NCBI GenBank assembly: GCA_963082875.1
Contig: OY720100.1
Coordinates: forward strand, 4,650,001 to 4,714,000
Direction: 5' to 3'
Length of the DNA stretch: 64,000 nucleotides
Origin: Corella eumyota
Taxonomy: Eukaryota; Chordata; Ascidiacea; Phlebobranchia; Corellidae
Shown here: piece by piece, positions 62,290-64,000 of the stretch
How positions within the stretch are numbered: position 1 is the stretch's first letter
How the letters are laid out: every line of letters starts with the position of its first letter
Notes under the pieces: generated by a model
Told to the model about the DNA's origin: nothing
Database searches by the model: none
Seen by the model: the letters and a program-made list of their open reading frames with translations, nothing else
Position numbers and translations under genes: made by a program

Positions 62290-64000
62290 GTACCTAAGAC
62301 CGCAGCTATTAATTACTTAAATTTTTTTAATTGCAACATTATTTATAGACCCAACTTCTCACCCAAAAAAAACTATTACCATTTAAACAAGAATATTCTA
62401 TAGTTTAAATTCTCCCAATAATTAACTATAAAAACTTAATATGAGTAACATGCGGTCTAAAAAGGCTTGCAGCTTTAAGCCGATGGTTTTTAGGTTTGAT
62501 TCCCAATTTATGTGAATAAATTAAAATATAATACCTTAATTTAGGAGAATACCGTGTATCTATTCGCAGCAAAATATTATAAAAAATTTTGGCATAGTTA
62601 TATTTATTTAACGTAATAAAATATTAATCGTACAATATGGCAAACACATATGTTGAACATTGGTTTGTATTACAAAACGCCCCTGACATTGATTGGCTAT
62701 TATTATAAAGTTGCAAAATTCTGCAGAAAAATATTTACTTTGAATTTGGTGTTGGCAATAGACGTTACTTGAAAGTCGAAAATAGGTTAATATCATGTCG
62801 AAAATAGTTCATAATAACACTGGACCGTATGCCTTAGAAAGCGAAATAATTTCAGATGTAGGATTGGTTTTGGGTGCATACCTTTCCGTTGCTTATTGTA
62901 TTTATCGATATAGGACATATGAGAGAAAAACACCTTTGTTTGATATTTACAATGATATTAGTTTTGCTTGTTTTGCCGTTTTTATTGTTTTGCCCCAGAT
63001 CTGTATCCGTTCGCCTAACCTTTACTTTTCAATCTGCGGCCCTTTTTTGGCGGGCACATCAACGGTATGGCACATTCATGAAGTGTTTGTTGACTGTTTC
63101 ATTTGGGAACGACAACGGGTCTTGTACGATAACATTTTGTTTATCGAATTTAAAACACCCTTTATAAAAATTTTGGGTAAGGTGGTTCTTGTAAGTTGCA
63201 TAACTGGCAGAGTGGTTAACGGCATCGTTTCTACCGTTAACACATTGTTAACTGATAACACGCTTTGCGCGGGAAAGCCTGTAGAAATCGGGTCAATTCA
63301 GTTGCTATGGAAACAATTTGTCACAGCTGGAACAATTTTGTCATTTCTTTTTCAAATTTCTTTGCTTGGGCTTATTCTGTATCCACTTTTTAAAAGGTTC
63401 GGTTGCTGCTACGGAGAAGAAGACCAGAGTCACTTATCGATAAAAAAAATGGCGGTCAGGTTATCGGTTTGTACTTTTTGGTACATCTTCATCGATGTTT
63501 TACGAAATTTAACTTTTATACTATTCTCCAATAGGCAGGGGATCTTGTTTTGGGTTTCTGTTTTCATGCTTTATCAAGTGGTAATTTTCACTGGTGTTCA
63601 GCTTTCTTTCAGCAACTACAAGGATCGATTTTTTCCATTTTTTAGCAACAGTAGAAATAGTGTTGGCCCCGTTATTCCCAAACAACAAGTTTTAACTTAA
63701 TGAAATGATTATACCTTAATCAGCTTGTTGTGCTTATTAAAATTTAAGCGAGACTTTATAGGGTCATTAGGATTTTTTTATATCTGTTTGTTTTGTTTAA
63801 AAAATGGATGTTGTATTTTGCTGGTACAAACATTGCATGAATTAGAACTGCATACATCATTAAAGTTTTAAACATAGTAATAAAATCAAAACCTGTGTAA
63901 CTTTTTGAAAGCTTTTTGTAACTTTATTTTTGTGCAAATTAAATTATTTTTGTTTGTATAACTTGCTTTGTAAAAGTATAATTTTAAATGGACTCATATT
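62290..64000 (+). repeat. Tandem duplication, unit 2 (reaches window edge)
   Basis: Counterpart of 59318-61165. The first 500 bp match with scattered substitutions and small gaps; the coding part is much closer. The right end may continue past the window. Confidence 0.8.
62795..63700 (+). CDS. Orphan seven-transmembrane protein (tunicate family, member 3)
   Basis: Single-exon, intact, 301 aa. The N-terminus has a glycosylation sequon (NNT), then hydrophobic segments at about 18-38, 48-69, 74-96, 126-150, 176-202, 222-246 and 250-274; the tail after FSNYKDRFFPF is short and polar. It is the same family as the gene at 5867 (shared 'YCIYRYR', 'LYPLFKRFGC', 'IKKMAVRLS', 'SFSNYKDRFFP') and almost identical to the broken copy at 59819. 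No known receptor signature is recognised; function unknown. A likely poly(A) signal is AATAAA at 63879-63884. The ATG is the first in frame and is conserved in the sister copy. Confidence 0.88.
   Translation: MSKIVHNNTGPYALESEIISDVGLVLGAYLSVAYCIYRYRTYERKTPLFDIYNDISFACFAVFIVLPQICIRSPNLYFSICGPFLAGTSTVWHIHEVFVDCFIWERQRVLYDNILFIEFKTPFIKILGKVVLVSCITGRVVNGIVSTVNTLLTDNTLCAGKPVEIGSIQLLWKQFVTAGTILSFLFQISLLGLILYPLFKRFGCCYGEEDQSHLSIKKMAVRLSVCTFWYIFIDVLRNLTFILFSNRQGILFWVSVFMLYQVVIFTGVQLSFSNYKDRFFPFFSNSRNSVGPVIPKQQVLT

Overview
The window looks like nuclear DNA of a tunicate, most likely Ciona. It is AT-rich, with short exons (often 75-250 nt), small AT-rich introns, chordate and metazoan gene families, and about a dozen pieces of one tRNA-headed SINE that fits the composite SINE described from Ciona (Cics-1 type). 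The species is inferred from recognised patterns and not from a search.

Layout: (1) 1-4868, minus strand: 5' part of a laminin beta gene running off the left edge. (2) 5867-6724, plus: single-exon orphan 7-transmembrane protein. (3) 8217-30466, minus: a complete MEGF8 gene. I resolved 43 coding exons adding to 8259 nt (2752 aa), with all splice phases agreeing. A C-type lectin gene lies on the opposite strand inside one of its introns (14910-16175) and carries two opposite 1-nt frame disturbances. (4) 33103-38509, plus: an adhesion GPCR with an N-terminal C-type lectin domain and an unusual GPS motif. (5) 40794-42344, plus: a small P-loop sulfotransferase-like protein with a C-terminal membrane anchor. 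(6) 43082-51995, plus: a FOXJ2/3-type forkhead factor (15 coding exons, 539 aa). (7) 53915-58943, minus: three head-to-tail cytidine deaminase genes. (8) 59318-64000, plus: a tandem duplication with two more members of the orphan 7TM family, the first broken by a nonsense codon and an in-gene minisatellite and the second intact, with a third partial copy between them.

Between and within genes are SINEs, a hAT-type MITE with an 8-bp target duplication, three copies of another MITE, several minisatellites, and a marked excess of the CRE octamer TGACGTCA (16 perfect sites by eye), clustered downstream of and within the last exon of MEGF8 and downstream of FOXJ2/3.

The genes do not form a pathway. 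Laminin beta builds basement membrane. MEGF8 is known in vertebrates as a membrane adaptor for an E3 ligase that tunes Hedgehog signalling and left-right patterning. FOXJ2/3 is a transcription factor. The deaminases salvage pyrimidines. The most novel items are the lectin-headed adhesion GPCR with half of its GPS disulfides missing, and the orphan 7TM family found at both ends of the window. No retrovirus-like or other capsid-bearing element, CRISPR array or rRNA gene was seen.
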